From positions 513,724,686-513,788,685 of the forward strand of contig CM066037.1 of the NCBI GenBank assembly GCA_033557465.1: DNA of 64,000 bases, read 5' to 3'. Positions 8,461 to 18,187 of the stretch are shown here, in pieces (the first letter of the stretch is position 1; every line of letters starts with the position of its first letter). Under the pieces are notes generated by a model. It did no database searches, was not told the origin of the DNA, and saw nothing but the letters and a program-made list of their open reading frames with translations. The DNA comes from Ichthyophis bannanicus (lineage: Eukaryota > Chordata > Amphibia > Gymnophiona > Ichthyophiidae). The translations under genes were made by a program, and so were the position numbers.

Positions 8461-8724
8461 ACCTTCCCAGCACTATACAGATAGTGTTGGGGCAGAACAT
8501 GGGCATCCCGTCCAACTATACCAAGAGCATCAACATTCAGCCTCCTCTCTGTATGCTGTAACAGCAATAAAGCTATTCTAGGTGTATAGAGAGAGCAGGC
8601 TAAATATTGCCACTGATAGCAGAAGCACTTGCTGCTCTATACGTATAATCAGTGCTGCCCGCTATCTAGATAGCGCTGTTGATATACATAAACTATATAA
8701 GTGCTGCAGCCAGCATTAAAAAAA

Positions 8725-8790
8725 TAGAAATTTAGAAAATGCCAGCAGAAAAAGACAGCCTATCCAGTCTGCTCATCCATACTAAGCATT
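8725..8790 (-). repeat. CR1 family 2, 3' tip
   Basis: AAAAAGACAGCCTATCCAG and the following bases match the 3' tip of the CR1 family seen at 590-700 and 42,640-42,690. It is only the terminal scrap and served as target for the Harbinger-like element starting at 8793. Confidence 0.55.
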
Positions 8791-10138
8791 AAGGGGCATG
8801 TTTACTAAAGCGTCTTAACGTAGCAGCGGCGGTATTATCGCTGATAAGTGATGTTATCGCGTGCTAATGGCACATTATCACGCGATAACCTCACTTATCG
8901 CAAAATAACATGCCTGCGGTGTAAAGGCACCCTAACACCGTGAAATCTGGCCCTAAAGGGCGGAGGAAGGCTTCCCAGGGGGCGGAGAGAGGGGGTCAAT
9001 GGGTGGAGAGTGTGAGGGGAGAGGCTCCATGCACACTAACGCTGTGGAATCCGGGTCTGATAGCTAATGCCAGTGAAACCCTCGTGTTAAGGCACATTTG
9101 CAGGAAAGAGAAACCATTTACGTCAGCAATGTACAGCAAAGCCAGGGAAACCTACAGAAAGTGATAGTTGTGATACATGTGCACGGAACAAAAAGGCACA
9201 AAAACACAGAAAATGACCTGAACAAAATTTAAAATCCCCATAACCAAGCTGGACAATAGTGATATTAATGAGAAACATTAAAAAACACTACTGAGAAAGC
9301 TAAAAAAAAAAAAAGATATCATGTCTGGAAGGGTCTATGCTCTGTCCCCCTACAAGGTGAATGATCCCACATTGAAGTAGCGCTGATCAGGGTTTTCCCT
9401 TTATATTGGGCAGGTTTCTTATGGCATGCATATGTGCTGCAACAGCAGGGTGGGCATGTAGGAAAGGGCAACTGTACAGATGCTGGAAATGGGATACAGA
9501 GGGCTGCAGGCGGCACATGCTGTGGTCCAGCTGGGGCACAGTGCGGACTAGGCAGATGCCTAGGTGGCACATAGGAATGCTGAAACTGTAGAGCAGCCAG
9601 ACAGCAACTGATGAGAGCCCAACATGGGCATGAGTGTGTTTCTCACAGTGCCACAGGGGATAGTACCCAGCAGGTACCCCCAAGGGCACAGAACATTGGC
9701 AGGCGGTGGTGGTGGGGGGGGGGAAGCGCAGATGTCTATGCAGGCACCCCTACCCCAGATCCCACACCATAGGCAGCTGCCTACCGGCACACTGGATGGC
9801 CTGAGATTGCGCACCACCAGCACCACCGGCATAATGGCATGTCAGCATGGTGGCGGAGGGGTGCTGGTGGCATCTGCCCACAGCAGACCATGGCCTAGCC
9901 CCGTTTAGGTGGATGCCATGCACTGCAACAGACAGGGTCTGTCTGACGAACAGTCATGGTATCCCCAGGGAATGAACCATCCCCATGGCAACAGTGTGGT
10001 GCAGTACACACAGCCAGTGTGTTCAGGAGCAGAAGGTCACAAGTTTGAGTCCCAGCCAGGGCCGGCCCGTCCATTGAGCAAGAATGTTTTTTGCACAGGG
10101 CCCCGTGCAAAAAACATTCTACATTAGCACAAGCACAT

Positions 10139-10533
10139 AAAAAAAAAAAAATGGCTGCTGCTGCCGCTGCTGCCGCTGCCGCCGTGGCAGCGGCAGAATC
10201 AAATGTCCCGCTGCGGGGCCCCGCCTGCCCGGCAGAGCCTCCCTGAGCTCACGAGTCCCTCCCAATGCGCGGGCTTTCAGAGCCGCGAGAGCTTCTCTGA
10301 CCTCTCGCGGCTCTGTTAATCCCGCCGGGGCTGATGGGAACTCCCATCAGCCCCGGCGAGATTAACAGAGCCGCCAGAAGAACGGGAAACTCTCGCGGCT
10401 CTGAAAGCCCGCGCATTGGGAGGGACTCGGGAGCTCAGGGAGGCTCTGCCGGGCAGGTGGGGCCCTGCGGCGGGACATTTGATTCTGCCGCTGCCACGGC
10501 GGCAGCGGCAGCGGCAGCAGCAGCCATTTTTTA
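10139..10533. repeat. 395-bp GC-rich palindrome in hAT copy 1
   Basis: Two arms of about 190 bp meet at 10340-10341 (CTGATGGGA-AC-TCCCATCAG). Outer parts are GCTGCTGCC / GGCAGCAGC triplet runs, flanked by A- and T/A-rich tracts. The match is near perfect with a few mismatches and small indels. It could extrude as a long hairpin. The alanine-rich reading frame through it is an artefact of the triplets. Confidence 0.9.
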
Positions 10534-10539
10534 AAAAAA

Positions 10540-11480
10540 TCTATCAGGGCTGATGGGGGTTAGGACTGGTAATGGGCTATGGGGGGGTAGGACTGGTAAT
10601 GGGCTATGGGGGGGCTAAGACTGGAAGTGGGTTGATGGGGGAGGCGGGTTAGGACTGGTAATGGGCTATGGGGGGGTTAGGACTGGTAATGGGCTATGGG
10701 GGGCTAAGACTGGAAGTGGGTTGATGGGGGGAGGGGGGTTAGGACTGGTAATGGGCTATGGGGGGGCTAAGACTGGAAATGGGCTGATGGAGGGGTAGGA
10801 CTGGTAATGGGCTATAGGGGGGGCTAGGACTGGAAATGTGCTGATGGGGGGGTAAGGACTGGTAATGGGCTATGGGGGTGCTAAGAGTGGAAATGTGCTG
10901 ATGGGGGGTTAGGACTAGTAATGGGCTATGGGGGGGCTAGGACTGGAAATGGGGTGATGGCGGTTAGGACTGGTAATGGGCTATGGGGGGGCTACTGAAA
11001 ATGGGGTGATGGGGGAACTTAGGACTTGAAGTGGGCTGATGGGGGGCTTAGGACTGGTAATGGGCTATGGGGGGGCTAGGACTGGTAATGGGCTGGGGGG
11101 TGGCTAGGACTGGAAATGGGCTGAGTGGAAGGAGTGCTTGAACTGCAAATAGCTGATGGGGACGGGGGCTTGGAATGGAAATGGGCTGTGTGGAATAAGG
11201 GCTTGAACTACAAATAGCTGATGGGGAGGGGGGCTTGGAATGGAAATGGGCTGTGAGGGGAGGGAGCTAGGACTGGAAATGGGCTGAGTGAGGGGGGGCT
11301 AGGACAGGAAATGGGCTGATGGAGGGCTAGGATAGGACTGGAAATGGGCTGTTGTGGGGCTGGGATTGGAAATGAGCTGATGGAGGGACTCGGATGGGGG
11401 AGCTAGGACTGGAAATGGGCTGATGCGGGGACTAGAAGGGAGCGGATGCTGGGTGGGGCTGGAACTAGAAAGGAGCTGAT
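10540..11480. repeat. minisatellite with GGACTGGAAATGGGCT-type unit
   Basis: Some 25-30 degenerate repeats of a unit of about 30-40 bp combine GGACTGGTAATGGGCTATG or GGACTGGAAATGGGCTGATG with a G-run and GCTAGGACT. Early units are more regular, and units decay to the right (after 11,120). The same unit is present in reverse in hAT copy 2 at about 18,830-18,990 in far fewer copies. Confidence 0.88.
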
Positions 11481-12629
11481 GTTGGGGGAGGATTAGAATG
11501 GGATAGAGTTGGGAGAGTGAAATGGAGAGGGAAAAAATATTTTGTATGGGAGGGAAGACAAATCTACAATTGGCCGGATATTGGGAGAGTAAGTGGAGAT
11601 TGAGGATGGCGGGGTAAAATTTGAGTGGATGAAATAGGAATGAGGAAAGAGCAAAAGGAGAGAGATTAATATGTTAAAGCAGATGTAGAGAGAGAATGGA
11701 AAAAAACTAGAAGAGTGAAGAAAGGACAAATGGACAGCAGACGATGGAGAGTTAGCAGAAGACACAAAGAAACCAGAAGAAAGTGGCTGGAGCAATTGCA
11801 ACTGAAAAAAAATGCACAAAAGGTAGAAAAATATTTCTTTATTGAATTTATTAACTGAAATATGCCAGCTCTGGGAAATGTGCATCATTAACGTCTGCGC
11901 TTTGTTTAGTACAAGAGGAAATTAATTTATAGTTTTATTTCTACAGTGTTGTTGGGTTTTTGGGGTTCCCAGTTTAATTATTGTCTTCCTGTTTCTACAT
12001 TGTGATTTCTTGTTTGGTGGCGGTCTATGTTCTGCACGTGTAACTGAGCTGAGGTATTCTGTTTATGTAATTCCTATTTGACATTGCCATTTGTTCTCTT
12101 TCCCCAATAGGTCATGTATTGTTGTTCTCTGAAATGTATTGGTTTAATATTTGTAGTGTTGCCTTTTGATAGGTAGGGTCTTGTGCTTTGTGAGTCCTGG
12201 TAGTGCTGTTATGATACGGCAGGTTTGCTATGGGTTCTAAATGGGCAGTGTTTGTAGTAGTTCCTAATGTGCCTGGCAGTTGGCACTGGATTATAGTAAT
12301 GTAGAAATCTTTTAGTCTTTCTTTATCCATACACTCATTAAGAGGCATGTTTACTAAAAGTTAGTGTATGGTAACATTTTGCAAATATGTATGCAAATGA
12401 GGCCCTTATGCAAATGAGGCCCCGCACCGAGACTCCGCACATGGCCCCGCACCCCTCTTGGGCCGCCCCTGGTCCCAGCTGTGGCTCCTGCCAACCAGTC
12501 CCCATATTTTACCCAGTACTAAACCATGGTAATAACGATGGAACCTTTATTGCAGATAACATAAACATGCCTGAAATGCCTATATTTTACTCTACAGAGC
12601 ATAGACACCATAAGCATGTGCAACACCTA

Positions 12630-12835
12630 GAGCAGAGTTTCCCTACTCCAGTCCTGGAGGGTCAAAAACCATTCAGGTGTCATGCTTTCTCTAATAAATA
12701 TGCCTGTGCTGCATTTGCATGCGCCGCCCCCATGGTATGCAAATGTATCTCATGCATATTCATTAGGGATAGCATGAAAACCCAAACAGTGCTTGGCCCA
12801 CCAAGACTGGAGTTGGGAACCCCTGCCCTAGAGCA
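12630..12835. repeat. hairpin segment with ATGCAAAT/ATGCATATTCATTAG core
   Basis: An imperfect inverted repeat begins with TCCAGTCCTGGAGGG and ends with GACTGGAGTTGGGAACCCC, and has ATGCATATTCATTAG in its inner part. Copy B has the counterpart at about 23,020-23,215. A related segment stands alone at 33,300-33,445. It is probably an older MITE now carried inside the Harbinger-like element. Confidence 0.6.
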
Positions 12836-14637
12836 GAGGCCAACAAGGGTACAAACACCCACACCCTCACACTCAGGCTCCACTATCCAAAGACTCATGG
12901 AGAGTCAGGCTGTTGGGCCCTGCATGCAGCAGCATCTCCCAATACTAGAACTTGCATACCTTAGCAATGCCGCCCTAAACTTGGGGATATGTTACACATA
13001 TATCAAAAGGTTGCTATGATTAACGGCAGATAACAATTCCTAAGTTAATCACAATTTGCTGATAGAGCTGTATCATAGCAACCTTTCTGATATCTGTGGC
13101 GTGTGCTTCAGTTTTGGTTTCTGACAGTGTTTACCACCCCGGGGAGTGACCCCAACAGTATTGCGTACCATAGCCATGTCTGCACTGTGCCCAGGACTGG
13201 TGTGGTGGCCAGGGCTGCCAAAAGCCTCTATATTTGCACAATGCTGGCATAGGTGTGGGAGTGTGTGTCTGTCTATCCAGTGTGTTGTGGCTGCCTGCAC
13301 CTTACTCAGCCCACACTGCTTGCACTGTTTCCAGTGTTAGCCTATGAATGTGCATAATGTGGGTATGGCCCGGACAGGGTGGCCTGGCAGGATGCATCTG
13401 CACAGGGCATAGGGCAATGGCTGGGACATTGTAGTGCCCGGCCACCACCTGCATGGACAGGGTGGCCACAGCATGTCCTGCTGGGAGGTCACTCTCACCC
13501 TGACTGAGCAGTGACCACGGCATGGCTAGGTTCCCCCATAGTGCTATACAGTGTTTCTTTTAAGTGATATTTATGGGTTCTCTTTTCTGGGGCCCGATCA
13601 CTGACTTATCTGCTTGGTGTGTATGCTCACATCCCAGTTTTGGGTGCACACATCTCCTCCAGGAACATGCACTATGGACTAGCTAGCAGACTGTCTGCAG
13701 TTAGTATGTGTATGGCTGGGACTCCTTGCAGGGTGCAGCAGCTGGAGACTCACTGTGCTTGCGGCTGGAGAATGACAGATAGTGGTGGGGGCAGCTGAGC
13801 ATTTCCAGGCCTACTGTCTGTCTGCCATTGGCTTATGGATACGTACAGATCTGCATTGACTGCCCTGTAGTGTGCCTATTCCCCAGCAGGACTGGGGTTG
13901 ATGGTCCCCTCTACTGCCACCATTGCAGGGATGTAGAATGTGAATCTGTTGGTGGGAGATCCTGTCCCCCACCCTGAGCCCTAGAGGGCAGATTGGGTGG
14001 TGCTACATTATCCGCCTATGGGTCCAAACACCCCCCTTCACTTAAATCATGTGACCATGGCATCCACACAGGATATGCACTATTCTGGGTGCATCATAGT
14101 CCACAAGGGCTAGACGTGACTGGGAAATACAGATGGACACAGGTGTATCCTAGGTGTGTCTGCAAGGACTACCTATCACACACTGGCACTGATGGCGACC
14201 TGCAGCATAGCCTATCTCAGCTAAGCCAGGTGCTGCAGACCTGGTGCTGGGCGCCCCACCTCGCCCTCAGGGTGAGCACAGTACCCGCACAATGTGACAG
14301 TCTGTTGCTACTCTGTGCCAGTAACACACACGGTCAGTTCCCCCTACCAAGCCGAGGTGCTGTGGGGGTGCATACCCCATCTTGTGATCATCTGTAGACT
14401 GCTGATCTGCATGTGCAGTGCATCATGGGTACAGGTGGGTTAACCCTATCCTGGTAACCACAGCAAACAGTTTGTGTGGTGACCTGCAGTCCCTTCTGTA
14501 GCCAGCCAGGGGTTTGTTCATAGCTATAGAGATGTAGCCCACTGGTTACTTCACTGACTGGAGGCAGAGGTCATGGGCTTGATCCCACAGTGGTGTTATT
14601 TGATAGGGTTGTCTGAGGCATTTCCTTTTTTAATTTA

Positions 14638-14895
14638 AATTAGTGCTGCCAGCAAAAACACTCTCACAGTGCTGTAACCTTAAGGTGCCTCATAAGGCGC
14701 CCTATAAAGCGCATTATAAGACGCCCTATAAAGCACCCTATAAGGTACCTTATAAGGCACCCTATAGGGAACATTATAAGGTGCCTTGGCGGACAGTGCA
14801 CTTTATAATGTGCCCTCTGGAGTGCTTATAGGGCGCCTTATGTGGCACCTTAGGTTACGGCACTGTGAGGGTGTGTTTGCTGGCAGCACTAATTT
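14638..14895. repeat. palindromic array of CCTATAAGGC-type units
   Basis: Outer arms are AGTGCTGCCAGCAAA and TTTGCTGGCAGCACT, then AACCTTAAGGTGCC and GGCACCTTAGGTTA. Inside lie about 12 short units (10-12 bp) of ATAAGGCGCCCT / ATAAAGCACCCT that are themselves nearly self-complementary. Reading frames through it give (KAPY)n-like peptides, which are an artefact. Copy B has a similar array at 20,998-21,225. Confidence 0.85.
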
Positions 14896-15842
14896 ATATT
14901 AAAAAAGAAAATGCCTCAGACAGCACTGATTTAAAGTAAAGGGTAATGCCTCATACAGCCTTACTCATTAAGCCCAGTGAGGGATCGAACTCATGACTCC
15001 TATTTCAGCAGTCATTGTATTAACCAGTGTGCTACACCTCTATTGCTGTGAGTGCAGGTCAGCACGCGAAGTTAAGGTTAACGCGCGGTAACGTGCGCGG
15101 CTCCCTCTATCACACGATAATGGACATGGCGCACTTTATCGCGTGATAACCCGCGATTGCTACCTTAAGACCGGAACGTCCACTCCTTATATGGCATCCT
15201 TCACATTATCACTGCAACTAGCGCTGGGAACATTAAGACTGTTTAGTAAACATACCCCTAAGTCTTCTTTGTCCATATAGTTCTCTAAAAATCCATCTCA
15301 CTTCCAGGAACTAAATCTGTTTCCCTGCTTGCATATTTCCTTTCAAACTACTACCGAAAAAACCCTGGGGGCTAGGAAGTCATGTATGTGACTATGTGAG
15401 CACCCTTGCCAGCAATTATCAGCTCATGAAGTGTTGAAATAACTGAAGTTCCTTCTGTAACCTACCAGCACCATGCGCAGGCATAAAGATAAGAGTGTTT
15501 AGCTATTTTCCTCCCATATGACTGTCCAGTCATATTTTTGCACATAACGTCTTGTTTCCTGCGGCCTTCAGCTGCATTTGTGTTCCTTATGATATTTATT
15601 CTGAACAAGTGTCTTTTACATTGTGGCCTGAATCAAAGAACTAATATAAAAATGAATGATTAAGTGCACTTAGCCAAAAAGCTCTAATAGAGCCCAAAGA
15701 GAGTTCTTGCTATTCAACTGCTATTTCTGTGTAATCCTGCAAATAATATCGCCCATGCTGTTGACAAAAATAAAATACTGGATTTCTGTATCTGACTATA
15801 AAATGTATTGCTATAAACGAATTTAGCTTCTGTAGAAACAAC

Positions 15843-16307
15843 GGGCTCGATATTCAAAGGCTCTTATATGGGTAACTTCCTTAGTTACCTGTGTAAGGGC
15901 CTTATCCGGGATATTCGAAGGGCACCTACATTGGTAGTGCCCTTCGAATATTCTGACTAAGTCCCTAAAGCGCCCAGATGCTATTTGCATAACATTGGGG
16001 CATGTTAGGGGCATTCCGGGGCGGAGCAGGGGCGGAGGAAGGGGCTACATGGGTAGCAGAGATTTTCTCTGCCTTAAAGATAGGCGAGAAAAACTTTCGC
16101 CTATCTTTAAGATGCAGAGGCTATGTGGGTAGCAACAAAACTTGCTGCTACCTGTGTAGCCTCTGCAGCTGCCGGGGCGTCTGTGCTAACCCGGATATTC
16201 ACTTCTGCTGGCATGGAAGTGAATATCCGGGTTGGGGGGGGGCGGGGTTGGCGGGCAGGCTATGCACCACCGCGGCACATAGCCTGCCCACCTCAGTATT
16301 GGGCCCA
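15843..16307. repeat. MITE-like element with GGGCCCAATATTC-type ends
   Basis: It starts GGGCTCGATATTCAAA and ends CAGTATTGGGCCC. It is built of hairpins: CCTTCGAATATTC near 15,945, a GCCTTAAAGATAGGCGAG inverted pair at 16,065-16,110, and ACCCGGATATTCACTTC paired with GAAGTGAATATCCGGGT at 16,188-16,227. Similar ends are seen at 32,926 and 62,775. No coding content. Confidence 0.6.
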
Positions 16308-16319
16308 ACATCTTTAATA

Positions 16320-16984
16320 CACTTGTCTTAAAATTTAGTCAGCTACCAAGCAGATGAATTATGAAGCTGAAATACTTAAGCAGACTAATACAAGTGCAAT
16401 GTTTATAGCTGTATGGCGTAGTAATCTATTGACATGCCTACCTTTCTGTTAGTTTTCACAGTTCTTTCTTTGAATAATCTGCAATTAATATTTCTTATTG
16501 CCAGTAATCAAGGGATTAGTAAAATTAATTAGAACATACAAGATGGCTCAAACACTGAAGTGCCAGTCCATAGGATCTGTGAAGCGTTATTACTTCCATC
16601 CCACAGTGCCATTAATTGTTAGAATTGTGTGTTAAGATTAGTAGTTTAAATCACACATCTCCCTCAAGGTATTTAAAAAGGTTCCATTAAGCTTTCAAGT
16701 AGTTTGAACGACTCCGCATTTCCCTTTTACGTATGATGTGCTGAACCTGCAGATATTAATTTGTTCATCATAATTTCTGATGTGGGTAGGCTACATGTGG
16801 CCTCAGGAAAGCTAAGGTGCACAATGAAAATGAAGGCTAATTTCTGCCAGGAGGAATATATCACTATCATTAAATCATTTTGTAAATGAAACCTTTCAAT
16901 AGTTGGTGGTAAGACATGGAAGGGGAGGAGGTCTGTGGGTTGGGCTAAGTATGGAAACTTGTACACTCATCTGCAGAGATAGTT
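16320..16984. other. unassigned AT-rich sequence
   Basis: I see no repeat family, gene or structural motif here. Short frames such as 16,727-16,966 on the minus strand have no recognisable content. It may be old unique intergenic or intronic DNA. Confidence 0.5.
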
Positions 16985-17225
16985 GAGAATACAACGCAAT
17001 AATGATAAAAACCAAATATGACCTTATCCAGTCTGCCCATTCAATATTCCCAAATGCAACCCAAACACCAACCCCACATCACCCATCTCTTTTACCCCAC
17101 GCCTCAATCCTCTTTCCAAAACTGAAGGATGTGGTATATTTATTTATCTATTTTTTAGCAACTTTTTTATACCACAGTATCTACGAGTCACAGCAGTTTA
17201 CAGGGAGCAATTAATGCAAGTAACG
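16985..17225 (-). repeat. CR1 family 2 tip plus LINE tail
   Basis: The stretch around 17,010-17,040 (ACCTTATCCAGTCTGCCCAT) is the 3' tip of CR1 family 2 on the minus strand. The part 17,130-17,220 looks like an L2-type tail in minus orientation (TATTTATTTATC, then TTTATACCACAG and GCAGTTTACAGGG). Both are fragments. Confidence 0.55.
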
Positions 17226-17251
17226 TTACATGGAACAAAGGGAATACAATG

Positions 17252-17581
17252 TGGAGGAGTGGCCTAGTGGAGGAGTGGCCTAGTGGAGGAGTGGCCTAGT
17301 GGTTGGGGCAAGGTACTTCAGGCCGGAAGGTCGGGGGTTCAAATCCCACTAGAGGACAGCAACCTTGGGCCGGAAGGACTGGGGTTTCTAGTCCCACAGG
17401 TGCTCCTTGTGGTCTTGGGCAAGCCACTTAACCCTCCATAGCCCATGTTCCCTGTAATATAGTTATCTCCAAGTTATAATGCCCTGTTCAATGTAATTTC
17501 AGTTTGTTCAATGTAAACCGCACTGATGCAGAATAGCGCAGTATATAAGAGAATGTAAATAAATAAAATAAATGTAAATGT
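17252..17581 (+). mobile_element. tRNA-derived SINE (family 1) with triplicated 5' end
   Basis: The head has pol III promoter boxes: GTGGCCTAGTGGTTGG (A box region) and GGGGTTCAAATCCC (B box). A body with TTGGGCAAGCCACTTAACCC follows. The 3' tail ATGTAAACCGC ... GTATATAAGAG ... AAATAAAATAAATG resembles L2-type LINE ends, suggesting L2 machinery mobilised it. The first 19 bp (GGAGGAGTGGCCTAGTG type) occur three times in tandem at about 17,252-17,302. Other copies are at 23,760 and 48,137 (reverse). Confidence 0.88.
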
Positions 17582-17609
17582 AACACATCATCTCCGTCCA
17601 AATCTCTTA

Positions 17610-17710
17610 CATATTAATATAGTAGCATAGCAGACGATGTCAGATAAAGATTGAAATGACCTATCTACTTACAGGGTAGGATATAACTACCACTCCATAC
17701 AGCTTACCCC
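17610..17710 (-). repeat. CR1 family 2, 3' tip
   Basis: ACGATGTCAGATAAAGATTG, then ATGACCTATCTA, matches the terminal segment of the CR1 family at 590-650. It is decayed and non-coding. Confidence 0.5.
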
Positions 17711-18187
17711 CCATGCCATGTTGGAAGCGCACAATAACATCATGCTGTTCTTTTGATGCCCTACTCCAATATTTTCTTGGAGCTCCAATGCAATTAAGGG
17801 ATAGCTAGTTCAGGAATGAGGAAGACAATAAAAACTGGTTGGGTGTGATCTATAAATGATCAAGCTTCTATGGCTCCGAGCTGGCGCATATGCTTAGCCA
17901 TGTGCATCAGAATAACTAGCTAGATAACAGGTGCCAACTAGTCCTTTATGTCTGAGTTCTGCTGTCAGCCGGATATTCAAAGCAGTTTCTACATTTCGTG
18001 ACCATTGCAAATGTATAATCCCCTTATCCATGAACGTTCAATGGTGCTATGAGAGTAACTTGTTATGGGGCATCTAGGCTGATGTGTGCTTTAACACACA
18101 TTTTTCACTTCTAATTTATAAAGTACATTTATACTTTACTTTATAAAACAGGGGGATAAATTGGCAAAAACACAAAGTAATTTCTAG

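Larger units (their letters stand above)
10057..12471 (+). mobile_element. non-autonomous hAT element, copy 1
   Basis: It inserted into Harbinger-like copy A. It has inverted ends CAGGGCCGGCCCGTCC and GGGCCGCCCCTG and an exact 8-bp target duplication GTCCCAGC (10049-10056 and 12472-12479), the hallmark of hAT. The empty site is visible in copy B at 23356-23363. From left to right: a terminal hairpin (10082-10122), a 390-bp GC-rich palindrome, a minisatellite, an AT-rich segment, then a right end that contains a TTTACTAAA Harbinger-like motif at about 12343-12360. No transposase frame is present. The stretch 11,948-12,335 is missing from copy 2. Confidence 0.9.
8793..15258 (+). mobile_element. 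long non-autonomous PIF/Harbinger-like element, copy A
   Basis: The ends are inverted: GGGGCATGTTTACTAAA at 8793 and TTTAGTAAACATACCCC at 15258. They are flanked by a 3-bp TAA duplication (8790-8792, 15259-15261), as expected for PIF/Harbinger. Net of a hAT insertion at 10057-12471 it is about 4.04 kb. It matches copy B (20584-24652) in inverted orientation along most of its length. No transposase or Myb-like frame is present, so it would have needed enzymes in trans. It contains GC-rich subterminal CGCGATAA repeats, tRNA-like boxes, a hairpin segment (12630-12835) and a palindromic array near its right end. Confidence 0.85.

Noticed and set aside
10334..10534. Gly/Ala-rich ORF ending in poly-alanine
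   Set aside because: It lies within the GC-rich palindrome, and the alanines come from GCN triplets in the arm.
10540..11480. CRISPR-like array
   Set aside because: Repeats are contiguous and degenerate with no unique spacers, and the context is a eukaryotic transposon. It is a minisatellite.
12387..13019. 210-aa plus-strand ORF spanning the right end of the hAT element
   Set aside because: It crosses the boundary between two different transposons and contains the hairpin segment, so it is a chance frame.
14643..14831. ORF coding for (KAPY)n-like repeats, and the similar frame at 20,596-21,183
   Set aside because: They arise from the ATAAGGCGCCCT tandem array read in frame. There are no coding signals, and both strands give similar frames.
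17290..17360. tRNA gene
   Set aside because: A and B boxes are present, but there is no cloverleaf with anticodon arm, and the sequence recurs as a SINE with a LINE-like tail.
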